From Haematobia irritans (taxonomy: Eukaryota; Arthropoda; Insecta; Diptera; Muscidae): a stretch of DNA of 64,000 nucleotides. The translations under genes and the position numbers were made by a program. Position 1 is the stretch's first letter. Each line of letters starts with the position of its first letter. The notes beneath the pieces are model-generated. The model searched no databases. It was not told the DNA's origin and worked only from the letters and a program-made list of their open reading frames with translations. The stretch is from assembly GCF_050003625.1 (NCBI RefSeq), contig NC_134397.1, positions 147,001,526-147,065,525 of the forward strand, in the 5' to 3' direction. Of the stretch, positions 44,072-55,138 are shown piece after piece.

Positions 44072-45246
44072 CATTAGCGTAGCTAGACAACTATCCTAGG
44101 GGGGGCTATAGCCCCCCTAGCTAAAAATTTATAGACTGAACTTATAGGTTCAATTATTGTTTTATTTCATAAAAATGAATAAAAAAATAGACATCAAAAT
44201 AATATATAATAAAGCAACTACAAGTAGTTCCACACTTTTCCCAGCAAAAAAATTGGGATTTGTTTTAAAGACACAACTTTAAAAGCACTTCCAAAAATGT
44301 CCTCACAAAGAAGTTAATTATATTAACTACACATGAAGTTTTTTACTTCAGTTTTGCCATATTTTAATGCGTAATTTTTGTTTTCTTTTTTCAAATAGTT
44401 TAAAGAAAAGAGTAAGAATAAATAAAATGGTAAAAATTATTCAAATTTTGCCACAAAAATGCTAAATCCATTATAGAAAAATCGATAATTTTTGAAAGTA
44501 TTCAAACAAATATAAAAATTATTATAAATTGATGTTTCTTGAAGCCCGAGGTCTTTATAAATATTTATATAATTCTAACAAAAGGTCGACCAAAAATCAA
44601 ATAAAAAACGAATAAATAAAAATTATTTATTTGGGAAAATATCACACAATTTTTAAATTCACATTCAAAACACTGAATTCGGATCACACCGTAAGAAGTG
44701 ATGAAAATTTATTGCAACGGCTGTTGAAACGGTGGACATTCGTTCTATGACGAGTTCCTTCTTCTCCGCCAATTTTGCACCATTTCCGGACCCAAAAAGG
44801 ACATTTTCACTTCTTTTTTGGCGACGCTTTTTTGCAGCATTATTAAGATATTAATTTATGAAAGAATAGTTTTAATTCCAATTACTATTTTGTAATTAAG
44901 TTGACTAAACCAGACTAACGGCCATTTTTAAGTAGCTCCGTTAGGCTTTAACTGCCAGTTAGCAGAAAGTAAATTGCAAATATCTTCTCTCCAGTTAACT
45001 TTAACTGAAGAATTTTCGTCAGTTAAGTTCCTAACTGACATATGGAATATATATGCAAGATGACAGCTTCTTCCATAATACAGTTTAAAAGTTGGTTAGT
45101 TAACGGAACACTAACGGAGCTTTATGAAAATGAGGGTAAACAATATAATAAAGGAGCTTTAGTTATTCAACTAAACCATAAGTTCAATCACAGCTTTTTT
45201 TCTGGGGGGGTCGAAGCCCCTCCCCAGAGGCCTTCCTACGCTTATG
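44072..45246. mobile_element. hAT-like element, 8-bp TSD, GGGGGG termini
   Basis: TSD cccaccag at 44064-44071 and 45247-45254. The ends are CATTAGCGTAGCTAGACAAC and, reversed, CATAAGCGTAGGAAGGCC, each followed by a G-run (GGGGGGGCTATAGCC; GGGGAGGGGCTTCGACCC). Removing it restores the LINE frame NNLPPDLQLISNILHFK. The interior includes a ~215-bp repeat shared with 11900. Confidence 0.9.
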
Positions 45247-45254
45247 CCCACCAG

Positions 45255-45556
45255 ACTTACAATTAATAAGCAATATCCTGCATTTTAAAAGACAACTTTG
45301 CAATCATTTAAAATAAATGCAATATTTGTATTAAAACATCTTTATAAAATTAATAAGTTTAAACTTTTGCCATACGAAATTGAAAAAAAAACATATTATA
45401 CAAATTTAAATATTTTGTTATCTATTATAGTAAATAATTTATAAATGCAAAACAAAATTATATACTACAAGTTAAATTGTGTTGAACCACTAACACCAAC
45501 ATTATAAGTTTTAGTTTCTTAAGGTGTTAGACTTTACAAATAAATAAATAAATATA
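45255..45556 (+). pseudogene. LINE ORF2 end and 3' UTR
   Basis: From the TSD the frame reads PPDLQLISNILHFKRQLCNH and stops at TAA 45314-45316. The 3' UTR is AT-rich and finishes with GGTGTTAGACTTTACAAATA and an AAAT tail, a likely true 3' end. Confidence 0.85.
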
Positions 45557-46561
45557 ACCAAAGACGCAAAATCCTTAAAAAAAAGTCTTAGTCTATATTT
45601 GAAGCTTTTTTCCATTAATGCAAAGTTTCAATATCTCAGTTAATTTAAAGATTATTTCTTTAAATCAAAAATGTTTACCTTACTTCAAACATATGCGACT
45701 TTGGTAGAGAGACGAATTTAAAGAAAAAAAATTTTTAAGCAAAAATTAAAAACTTTCCTTTAAAATTTCTTTATTTTAACGAAATTTGTCCTTAATATTT
45801 TGTAAATTGTGTGACCAACAATTTAGGTTGCATAATCTTTCATATTAGGTCAATATTTTTTTCAGTGTTCATTTTCCCATGAAATAGTTTACTTTTTTCT
45901 ATGTAGCATTTGGTATCGAGTGTTTTAAAATATCATTATTTATGTTTGTCTATGCCTGCCCCCCCTCTAGCTCGAATGTAGTATTGGGAGTTATCTATGG
46001 TAGCAACAAAAAAGTGTGATATGCATTTTTTGCAATCCTGTGTCAATCATAAATTAAGAATCAGCTTAACCTTCATAGCATTCAAGGTTCAATACTTGGA
46101 TTTATCTATCCCATTCCTTCTAACAAGCAAGTGATAGAAGGAATGGAACTCGAAACAAACTGAAATCTGTTGATATCGAGTGTTTTAAATATCACTTATG
46201 TCTATACCTGCCTCCTTCTAGCTCCCATGGAGCATTAAGAGTTATCTATTATAGCAACGAAAAACTATTATATGCATTTTTGTTTGATATAATGGTTAAA
46301 AATTTTTGTAAATTCTTCCCAGTCTTTATCATTGTATGGTCAATGACACTTCAATTTTAGAAGACGCCTTCATTCCTGTGTACTAAAGAGATCGAAGTGA
46401 ACACAACGCGGAAAATTTTAAAATACTAGTGGCGAGTGAAAACCAAAGGAAATATTTAAGTATTGACTAACAAAAATCAAAAAAATTTAAAAAAAGTGAA
46501 AAAAGATAAAAATCAAAATCAAAAAAATTTAAAAAAAGTGAAAAAAGGTAAAAATTAATTG
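45557..46561. repeat. Dispersed and direct repeats, no gene
   Basis: 45560-45870 matches 6930-7190 (ACGCAAAATCCT, ATATCTCAG, AGGTCAATATTTT). 45918-46040 and 46172-46282 are direct repeats (ATCGAGTGTTTTAAA...CTAGCTC...GAGTTATCTA). 46468-46555 has a tandem AAAAATTTAAAAAAAGTGAA unit. No coding sequence is seen. Confidence 0.55.
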
Positions 46562-47007
46562 GTATTAAAAGTTCGGCCAGGCCGAATCTTATGTACCCTC
46601 CACCATGGATTGCGCAGAAACTTCTACTACAGACTGTCATCCACAATCGAATTACTTGGGTTGCGGTAACACACGCAAAGAAAAAAAAAAAACGTTTGGA
46701 AAACGTGTACCGAAAACGTTTTTCTTTTGTTAGAGTTTTTTGAATTGCTTCGAAAATTTTAAAGTTTTATCACCAAAAAAATTCGTTTGTTACAAAATTT
46801 TTATTTTTTCACTAAAAAAAATTATTTTTGAAACAACACAGTCCATTTCGTTTATATCAAACACTGTTCTTTTGTGACTTTACGTCTTTAATAAGACACA
46901 TTTTACAGTTCAAAATTTAATATAGTACAATGTAATGTACAACATTTTTTCGGAATCTTCCGAACATATCTGGAATATATGTAAAAAAAAAACAAAAAAA
47001 AAACTTT

Positions 47008-47080
47008 GGTCGAAGCAAGGATCGAACCCACGACCCTTGGCATGCAAGTCAGACGTAGCAACCACTGCTCCACGGTGCCA
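47008..47080 (-). ncRNA. tRNA-like block
   Basis: On the minus strand it has A-box-like GTGGAGCAGTGGTTGC and B box GGGTTCGATCC, ending GCTTCGACC before a T-rich run. It corresponds to 19351-19424. Confidence 0.6.
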
Positions 47081-47193
47081 AACTAACTGTTTGTTTCTGT
47101 TAAATAAACTTTGTTTATTCGGTTCGTGGGCGCCGCAAGCTATGCTATATAAATATAACTTATATGGATATTTATCTATTGATGACCATAACA

Positions 47194-47271
47194 GGTACAT
47201 AGCTCAGTGGTTAGTGTGTTGGCTTACAATGTGCATGGTCCGCAGTTCGATTCTCCGTCCAGGCGAAAGGT
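47194..47271 (+). ncRNA. tRNA-like block
   Basis: A box TAGCTCAGTGGTTAG (47210) and B box AGTTCGATTCT (47244), followed by CCGTCCAGGCGAAAGG. It corresponds to 19157-19234 on the other strand. Confidence 0.6.
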
Positions 47272-47633
47272 AAAAAAAATTTAAAAATTTATAAAATTGT
47301 ATAATTTCTTCTACATTGTTGGTATTACAGGAAAAGGTGTTAAGAACTAAAAAACCTCGTGGATGTGAGAAAGATGTGAGGAAAAATGCAATCAGCAAGA
47401 AAACAATGTTTTTTTTTTGAGTTAGTCTTTATGAAATTGTTTTTACATCCTGGAAAAGAATAAACGTTTATCACAAAAAGTACATACTTTTCTTCCAAAT
47501 ACACTTCCTTACAGCGAAAAGCAAATGAGAAAAGAACTTTGTCTAAAATTTCGTTTGGGAGGAAAGAATTATTTTTTTGCGTGCACTTGCCGATGGCAAG
47601 GTAAAAAAACTTCGTACCACCGTCTTCTCAAAA

Positions 47634-50600
47634 AAAGGCCGATTAAGTACGTATATAATTCAGTTTGACCAAATTTTCTATAGAAATAAAATGTTGACAA
47701 AATTTTCTACAGAAATAAAATTTTGACAAAATTTTCTATAGAAATAAAATTTTGTCAAAATTTTCTATAGAAATAAAATTTTAACAAAATTTTCTATATC
47801 AATAAAATTTTGACAAAATTTTCTATAGAAATAAAATCTTGAAAACATTTTGTATAGTAATAAAATTTTTACAAAATTTTCTATAGAAATAAAATTTTGG
47901 TAGATTATTTTTGAGGATCGGCTATATATAACTATAGACCGATATGGACCAATTTTGGTATGGTTGTTAGCGGTAATATACTAGCGCAATGTACCAAATT
48001 TCACCACGTACCAAATTTCATCCTGATCAAATGAATTTTGCTCCTCCAAGAGCTACCGAGGTCAAATCTGGGGATCGGTTTAAATGGGGGCTACATATAA
48101 TTATGGACCGATATGGACCAATTCCTGCATGGTTGTTAGAGACCATAAACTAACACCACGTACCAAATTTCAACCGAATCGGATGAATTTTGCTCATCTA
48201 TGAGGCCACGGAGGTCAAATCTGGGGATCGGTTTATGGGTGGGGCTATATATAATTATGGACCGATGTGGACCAATTTTTGCATGGTTGTTAGGGACCAT
48301 ATACTTACACCATGTACCAAATTTCAGCCGAATCGGATGAAATTTGTTCTCTTAGAGGCTCCGCAAGTCAAATCTGGGGATCGGTTTATATGGGGGGCTA
48401 TATATAATTATGGACCGATGTGGGCCAATTTTTGCATGGTTGTTAGGGACCATATACTTACACCATGTACCCAATTTCAGCCGAATCGGATGAAATTTGT
48501 TCTCTTAGAGGCTCCGCAAGTCAAATCTGGGGATCGGTTTATATGGGGGCTATATATAATTATGGACCGATGTGGACCAATTTTTGCATGGTTATTAGAG
48601 ACCATATACTAACACCATGTACCAAATTTCAGCCGGATCAGATGAAATGTACTTCTCTTATATGGGGGCTATACGTAAAAGTGGACCGATATGGCCCATT
48701 TGCAATACCATCCGACCTACATCAATAACAACTACTTGTGCCAAGTTCCAAGTCGATAGCTTGTTTCGTTCGGAAGTTACCGTGATTTCAACAGATGGAC
48801 GGACATGCTCAGATCGACTCAGAATTTCACCACGACCCAGAATATATATACTTTATGGGGTCTTAGAGCAATATTTCGATGTGTTACAAACGGAATGACA
48901 AAGTTAATATACCCAAGGCCGTAGCCAGGATTTTAACTTAAATCCGTAGCCAGGATTTCAACTTAAAAAAAAATATTCATATAATCTCATGTGTAGAAAA
49001 TTTTATTTATGCATAGGTATGTATACAATATTTTTATACCCTTCACCACTACTGTGGTACAGGGTATAATAAGTTTGTGCATTTGTATGTAACGCCAAGA
49101 AATAGTGATCATAGAACCATCTTTTAGTATACCGATCGGTTTAGAATTAAATTCTGAGTCGATTTAGCGATGTCTGTCTGTCTGTCTGTCTGTCCGTCCG
49201 CCTGTCTGTATATGTAATTTTGTGCACAAAGTACAGCTCGCAATTTAAGTCCGATCGTCTTCAAATTTGGCATAGGGCCGATTCTTGGGACAGAGACAAT
49301 CGCTATTGGTTTTGGAAAAAATCGGTTCAGATTTAGATATAGCTGCCATATATATTTATCCCCGATTTGGTCATAGTTAGCGTGTTTATCAACCGATTTT
49401 CTTGAAATATCGTACATCCAAATATTTTATGAATCTCGAAAATCTTGCAAAATATAAGCCAAATCGGTTCAGATTTAGATATAGCTCCCATATATATCTT
49501 TCGTCCGATTTAGACTCATAAGACCACAGACGCCAACGTTTTCTACCGATCTTCGTGAAATTTTGCAATCATTGACATTCTACCAATGCTTGGTAAATTT
49601 GATTGAAATCGGTTCAAATTTAGATATAGCTCCCATATATATCTTTCGTCCGATTTGAACTTATATGGCCACAAAAGCCAGAGTTTTGCCGTGATTTGCT
49701 TCAAATTTTGCACAAGGGGTACGTTTATTAGTATCGTTAAGTGTGCCAAATTTTGTTAAAATCGGTTCAGATTTAGATATAGCTCACATATATATCTTTC
49801 GCCCGATTTGGACTTATATGGTCTCAAAAGTCAGAGTTTTGCCCTGACTTACTTCAAATTTTGCACAAGCGGTACTTTTAATGATACTATTGTATGTGCC
49901 AAATATGGTCAAAATCGATTCAGATTTAGATATAGCTCCCATATATATCTTTCGTCCGATTTGAACTTATATGGCCTCAAAATCCAGGGTTTTGCCGTGA
50001 TTTGCTTCAAATTTCGCACAAGGAGTACGTTTAGTAGTATCGGTAGTTGTGCCAAATTTTTTTTAAATCGGTTCAGATTTAGATATGGCTCCCATATATA
50101 TCTTCCGTCCGATTTGCACTCTTATGACCAGTGGGGCCAAAGTTATACTCCCATTTACGTAAAATTTCGCATAGATAGCAGAATTATTGTTCTAACTATA
50201 TATGTCAAATTTAGTCAAGATCGGTTCAGATTATATATATGTAGCTCCCATATATACGTGACCAGTGGGGCCAAAGTTATACTCCCATTTACGTAAAATT
50301 TCGCATAGATAGCAGAATTATTGTTCTAACTATATATGTCAAATTGAGTCAAGATCGGTTCAGATTATATATGTAGCTCCCATATATACGTACACCAGAG
50401 TTGGGGAAATATGGTAGACTGTTACACATTTTAGACCCATTTTCAATGGAAGTTTCCCCCAATTAACTGGATAGCGTTAGCCGATTTTAATTTTAATTCT
50501 AGAGATTTTGCAGAAGTAAAAAAATTGTCTCCTTTATATAGCTTCCAGCAAATGTGAAGTAGTTGAGATGGTAACACAAAAAAGGCCGATTAAGTACGTA

Positions 50601-53527
50601 TATAATTCAGTTTGACCAAATTTTCTATAGAAATAAAATGTTGACAAAATTTTCTACAGAAATAAAATTTTGACAAAATTTTCTATAGAAATAAAATTTT
50701 GTCAAAATTTTCTATAGAAATAAAATTTTAACAAAATTTTCTATATCAATAAAATTTTGACAAAATTTTCTATAGAAATAAAATCTTGAAAACATTTTGT
50801 ATAGTAATAAAATTTTTACAAAATTTTCTATAGAAATAAAATTTTGGTAGATTATTTTTGAGGATCGGCTATATATAACTATAGACCGATATGGACCAAT
50901 TTTGGTATGGTTGTTAGCGGTAATATACTAGCGCAATGTACCAAATTTCACCACGTACCAAATTTCATCCTGATCAAATGAATTTTGCTCCTCCAAGAGC
51001 TACCGAGGTCAAATCTGGGGATCGGTTTAAATGGGGGCTACATATAATTATGGACCGATATGGACCAATTCCTGCATGGTTGTTAGAGACCATAAACTAA
51101 CACCACGTACCAAATTTCAACCGAATCGGATGAATTTTGCTCATCTATGAGGCCACGGAGGTCAAATCTGGGGATCGGTTTATGGGTGGGGCTATATATA
51201 ATTATGGACCGATGTGGACCAATTTTTGCATGGTTGTTAGGGACCATATACTTACACCATGTACCAAATTTCAGCCGAATCGGATGAAATTTGTTCTCTT
51301 AGAGGCTCCGCAAGTCAAATCTGGGGATCGGTTTATATGGGGGGCTATATATAATTATGGACCGATGTGGGCCAATTTTTGCATGGTTGTTAGGGACCAT
51401 ATACTTACACCATGTACCCAATTTCAGCCGAATCGGATGAAATTTGTTCTCTTAGAGGCTCCGCAAGTCAAATCTGGGGATCGGTTTATATGGGGGCTAT
51501 ATATAATTATGGACCGATGTGGACCAATTTTTGCATGGTTATTAGAGACCATATACTAACACCATGTACCAAATTTCAGCCGGATCAGATGAAATGTACT
51601 TCTCTTATATGGGGGCTATACGTAAAAGTGGACCGATATGGCCCATTTGCAATACCATCCGACCTACATCAATAACAACTACTTGTGCCAAGTTCCAAGT
51701 CGATAGCTTGTTTCGTTCGGAAGTTACCGTGATTTCAACAGATGGACGGACATGCTCAGATCGACTCAGAATTTCACCACGACCCAGAATATATATACTT
51801 TATGGGGTCTTAGAGCAATATTTCGATGTGTTACAAACGGAATGACAAAGTTAATATACCCAAGGCCGTAGCCAGGATTTTAACTTAAATCCGTAGCCAG
51901 GATTTCAACTTAAAAAAAAATATTCATATAATCTCATGTGTAGAAAATTTTATTTATGCATAGGTATGTATACAATATTTTTATACCCTTCACCACTACT
52001 GTGGTACAGGGTATAATAAGTTTGTGCATTTGTATGTAACGCCAAGAAATAGTGATCATAGAACCATCTTTTAGTATACCGATCGGTTTAGAATTAAATT
52101 CTGAGTCGATTTAGCGATGTCTGTCTGTCTGTCTGTCTGTCCGTCCGCCTGTCTGTATATGTAATTTTGTGCACAAAGTACAGCTCGCAATTTAAGTCCG
52201 ATCGTCTTCAAATTTGGCATAGGGCCGATTCTTGGGACAGAGACAATCGCTATTGGTTTTGGAAAAAATCGGTTCAGATTTAGATATAGCTGCCATATAT
52301 ATTTATCCCCGATTTGGTCATAGTTAGCGTGTTTATCAACCGATTTTCTTGAAATATCGTACATCCAAATATTTTATGAATCTCGAAAATCTTGCAAAAT
52401 ATAAGCCAAATCGGTTCAGATTTAGATATAGCTCCCATATATATCTTTCGTCCGATTTAGACTCATAAGACCACAGACGCCAACGTTTTCTACCGATCTT
52501 CGTGAAATTTTGCAATCATTGACATTCTACCAATGCTTGGTAAATTTGATTGAAATCGGTTCAAATTTAGATATAGCTCCCATATATATCTTTCGTCCGA
52601 TTTGAACTTATATGGCCACAAAAGCCAGAGTTTTGCCGTGATTTGCTTCAAATTTTGCACAAGGGGTACGTTTATTAGTATCGTTAAGTGTGCCAAATTT
52701 TGTTAAAATCGGTTCAGATTTAGATATAGCTCACATATATATCTTTCGCCCGATTTGGACTTATATGGTCTCAAAAGTCAGAGTTTTGCCCTGACTTACT
52801 TCAAATTTTGCACAAGCGGTACTTTTAATGATACTATTGTATGTGCCAAATATGGTCAAAATCGATTCAGATTTAGATATAGCTCCCATATATATCTTTC
52901 GTCCGATTTGAACTTATATGGCCTCAAAATCCAGGGTTTTGCCGTGATTTGCTTCAAATTTCGCACAAGGAGTACGTTTAGTAGTATCGGTAGTTGTGCC
53001 AAATTTTTTTTAAATCGGTTCAGATTTAGATATGGCTCCCATATATATCTTCCGTCCGATTTGCACTCTTATGACCAGTGGGGCCAAAGTTATACTCCCA
53101 TTTACGTAAAATTTCGCATAGATAGCAGAATTATTGTTCTAACTATATATGTCAAATTTAGTCAAGATCGGTTCAGATTATATATATGTAGCTCCCATAT
53201 ATACGTGACCAGTGGGGCCAAAGTTATACTCCCATTTACGTAAAATTTCGCATAGATAGCAGAATTATTGTTCTAACTATATATGTCAAATTGAGTCAAG
53301 ATCGGTTCAGATTATATATGTAGCTCCCATATATACGTACACCAGAGTTGGGGAAATATGGTAGACTGTTACACATTTTAGACCCATTTTCAATGGAAGT
53401 TTCCCCCAATTAACTGGATAGCGTTAGCCGATTTTAATTTTAATTCTAGAGATTTTGCAGAAGTAAAAAAATTGTCTCCTTTATATAGCTTCCAGCAAAT
53501 GTGAAGTAGTTGAGATGGTAACACAAA
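47634..53527 (+). repeat. Exact-looking 2,947-bp tandem duplication
   Basis: 47634-50580 is repeated at 50581-53527. All features keep the 2,947-bp offset (for example ORFs at 48190/51137 and 49808/52755), and I found no difference in the stretches compared. The unit spans the end of MM1, the left end of hAT B1 and most of MM2. The junction is ACACAAA|AAAGGCCGATT, with only a few A's of shared sequence. Confidence 0.95.
49035..50580 (+). mobile_element. MM2 element, first copy of the duplication, 3' cut
   Basis: It starts TATACCCTTCACCACTACTG and carries core CTGAGTCGATTTAGCGATG and (GTCT)n at 49172-49206. Monomers with GATATAGCTCCCATATATAT follow. The last ~16 bp before the terminal structure are replaced by the start of the second duplication copy. 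Confidence 0.9.
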
Positions 53528-53596
53528 TTTTGGCCTACATAGTGGTGAAGGGTATAATATAGTCGGCCCCGCCCGACTTTAGACTTTATTTACTTG
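51982..53596 (+). mobile_element. MM2 element, full length
   Basis: It starts TATACCCTTCACCACTACTG and has the same core and (GTCT)n tract. It ends TAGTGGTGAAGGGTATAATA, the hairpin GTCGGCCCCGCCCGAC and CTTTATTTACTTG. At 1,615 bp it is the reference for the family. No coding capacity: the 162-codon ORF at 52755-53243 runs through repeated monomers. Confidence 0.9.
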
Positions 53597-54587
53597 TTAT
53601 AATATTAAATTGAGCCGACGGGCTTTTTGGGCAGCAAATAAATCAATTACTTCTTCAGTCGGCACATTTATTCGGCGATGAACCGACATTAATGCCAATC
53701 CATTGAGTCTACTCTCGCTAGTTGAATTTCTAAGATACGTCTTTAATCTCTTCATTGTTGAAAATGAAAGTTCGGATGAGTACGTAGTAACTGCAGGGAT
53801 GGAAAATGCAGTACTATAGTACTTTTTTCAATACTTTTTCACCCCGGTCAGTACCGTAGTACCCCCGCGAATGATTTAGTACCTTTTGTGTAGACATTTT
53901 GAAAAAGTCTCTATCAACCTTATTTGCTAATAGTCTTTTACAAATATGGCAAAACAGACATGTTCATGTGGGAAGAAAATCTTGATTTTATAAAAGACAT
54001 AGTCAAAAACAGGATTTTATTGAACTTCAAGAATGTTTTAGTCGAAAAAAGAATGCGATCCTATATTATCGATTTTATATTTCGGTAGAAAATGTTGTCA
54101 AAATTTTATTCTATATAGAATTTTAACAAATTTTTTTTTTTATAGAAAATTTTGTCAAAATTTTATTTTAATTGAAAATTTTGTACAAATTTCATTTCTA
54201 TAGGAAATTTTTGCAAAATTTTATTTCTATAGAAAAAATTTTGCAACATTTTTTTCTACAGATTTTTTTTGCAAAATTTTATTTCTATAGAAAATTTTTG
54301 CAAAATTTTATTTATATAGAAAATTTTGTCAAAATTTTATTTTCTTTAAAATTTAGTCTCTTGATAATAATTTTCCAGTGAAATTTTTGTTGAAATTTAG
54401 TAAAAATTTCAAAAAATACATTTTTTGTACTTTCTTAAAAATTGTATTTTCCATCCCTGAGTAACTGGCAAAGTGACCAAAATTTTTAAAAGAATATGCA
54501 CGTTTGGAAATATCTCTTTATTGCACTCTCCAAGTGCTTCCATCGCTGAATTAGGCAGGTTCTTTTCGCAGGTTTTGCGCCATTTCA
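53597..54587 (-). pseudogene. hAT transposase C-terminal (dimerisation) exon, split
   Basis: Read from 54587 downward: WRKTCEKNLPNSAMEALGEC, IFPNVHILLKILVTLPVTT. After the MITE 53794-54459 it continues YSSELSFSTMKRLKTYLRN, RLNGLALMSVHRRINVPTEE, VIDLF, and ends ARRLNLIL then TAA at 53597-53599. This is the conserved hAT C-terminal dimerisation region (LPVTT..SERSFS..KRIKTYLR..RL.GLAL), with the usual ER replaced by EL. In hAT transposases this region drives oligomerisation and includes the final catalytic E. The N-terminal part lies beyond an apparent intron or is lost. Confidence 0.9.
53794..54459. mobile_element. hAT MITE (CAGGGATGGAAAA family), intact
   Basis: TSD agtaactg at 53786-53793 and 54460-54467. 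The TIRs are CAGGGATGGAAAATGCAGTAC and, reversed, CAGGGATGGAAAATACAATT. The interior has GTAGTACCCCCGCG and a degenerate 29-bp array (54070-54345). It sits inside the hAT B1 exon, so it arrived later. Confidence 0.95.
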
Positions 54588-55138
54588 TTTACACATGTGC
54601 GTTTGGCTGTTTCGTAGTTATTGCTATGGCCAAACAAAGCGAGTCATGTTCACAAAAAGAACAACAAACACAAATAAAAAGCAGAAAGACTTTTTCCAAA
54701 AATGAAATTTGTGGTGCGAGAACAAAAACAATTTGTTTTTTTCGACCGTCGTTTGACGGGATTTTCAACTAGTATTCTATGATTTGTGCAAGTTTTATAG
54801 GTAAGCGTTTTTCAAAATAAAACCTCCAGCTTTTCTTCAACATCTTCGATAAGATTTTTCTATGCATCTAAAAATATATATTTATTTATATACAAATATT
54901 CATTCATTTCGGGGGGGGGTTTGATCCCCCTCATCCCCCCCCCCCTGAATACGGCCTTGAATATACCCCTATCCTATGGTGGAGGGTATAAAAATACTAA
55001 ATTTCATAAATGTTCCAAAAATAAAATAATAAGTTTGGAGACGAATAATTTCCATTTAACCAAGAAAAAATCAAACAATTTTTGCTGTATAAAGCCGTTT
55101 ATACCAATCATGATTATAGATTTTTCTGAAGAAAATGG

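Larger units (their letters stand above)
37280..45556 (+). mobile_element. CR1/L2-like LINE, 5'-truncated, with at least five insertions
   Basis: Fragments in order: 37280-37605 endonuclease, 39095-40102 linker and RT start, 42464-42872 RT core, 43498-43710 and 43820-44071 and 45255-45316 C-terminus, then a 3' UTR ending in (AAAT)n at 45538-45553. The gaps are filled by MM3 (37606), a hAT copy with MM1 and a hAT MITE (40103-42463), a LOA fragment (42873), a 95-bp LINE tail (43711) and a hAT-like element (44072). The RLWNNLPP ending and the (AAAT)n tail suggest a CR1/L2/Daphne-type element; the clade is tentative. Confidence 0.8.
46672..47583 (-). mobile_element. CACTA-like element with two tRNA-like blocks
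   Basis: It is the reverse-orientation copy of 18843-19760. The ends are CACGCAAAGAAAAAA and, reversed, CACGCAAAAAAATAATTC. CA is duplicated (46670-46671, 47584-47585). The empty site in MM1 at 28211 reads GGTAACACTTGC, supporting the 2-bp duplication. Confidence 0.75.
48914..54959 (-). mobile_element. hAT element B1 (autonomous type, disrupted)
   Basis: TSD aatatacc at 48906-48913 and 54960-54967. The TIRs are CAAGGCCGTAGCCAGG and, reversed, CAAGGCCGTATTCAGG with long G-runs inside the second. The C-terminal transposase exon is readable on the minus strand (54587-53597, split by a hAT MITE). MM2 is inserted near the 3' end. The left end is present twice because of the tandem duplication (48914 and 51861). 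Confidence 0.85.
46562..54990 (-). mobile_element. MM1 element carrying nested CACTA-like and hAT elements
   Basis: The 3' terminal structure at 46571 (TTCGGCCAGGCCGAA, TACCCTCCACCATGG) is at one edge and the 5' start (CCTATGGTGGAGGGTATAAA, 54971-54990) at the other. Insertions are CACTA-like 46672-47583 and hAT B1 48914-54959. The 29-bp array lies at 47660-47900 and monomers at 47930-48690. Confidence 0.85.

Noticed and set aside
46935..47273. 112-codon ORF across the tRNA-like blocks
   Set aside because: Reads antisense through the tRNA-like sequence; the same artefact appears wherever this core is present.
49808..50296. 162-codon ORF, repeated identically at 52755-53243
   Set aside because: Lies in MM2 monomers inside the tandem duplication; no domain, and identity is due to the duplication, not to selection.
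47634..53527. LTR retrotransposon with two long terminal repeats
   Set aside because: The repeats are directly adjacent with no internal region, lack TG..CA ends, and contain unrelated TE pieces.
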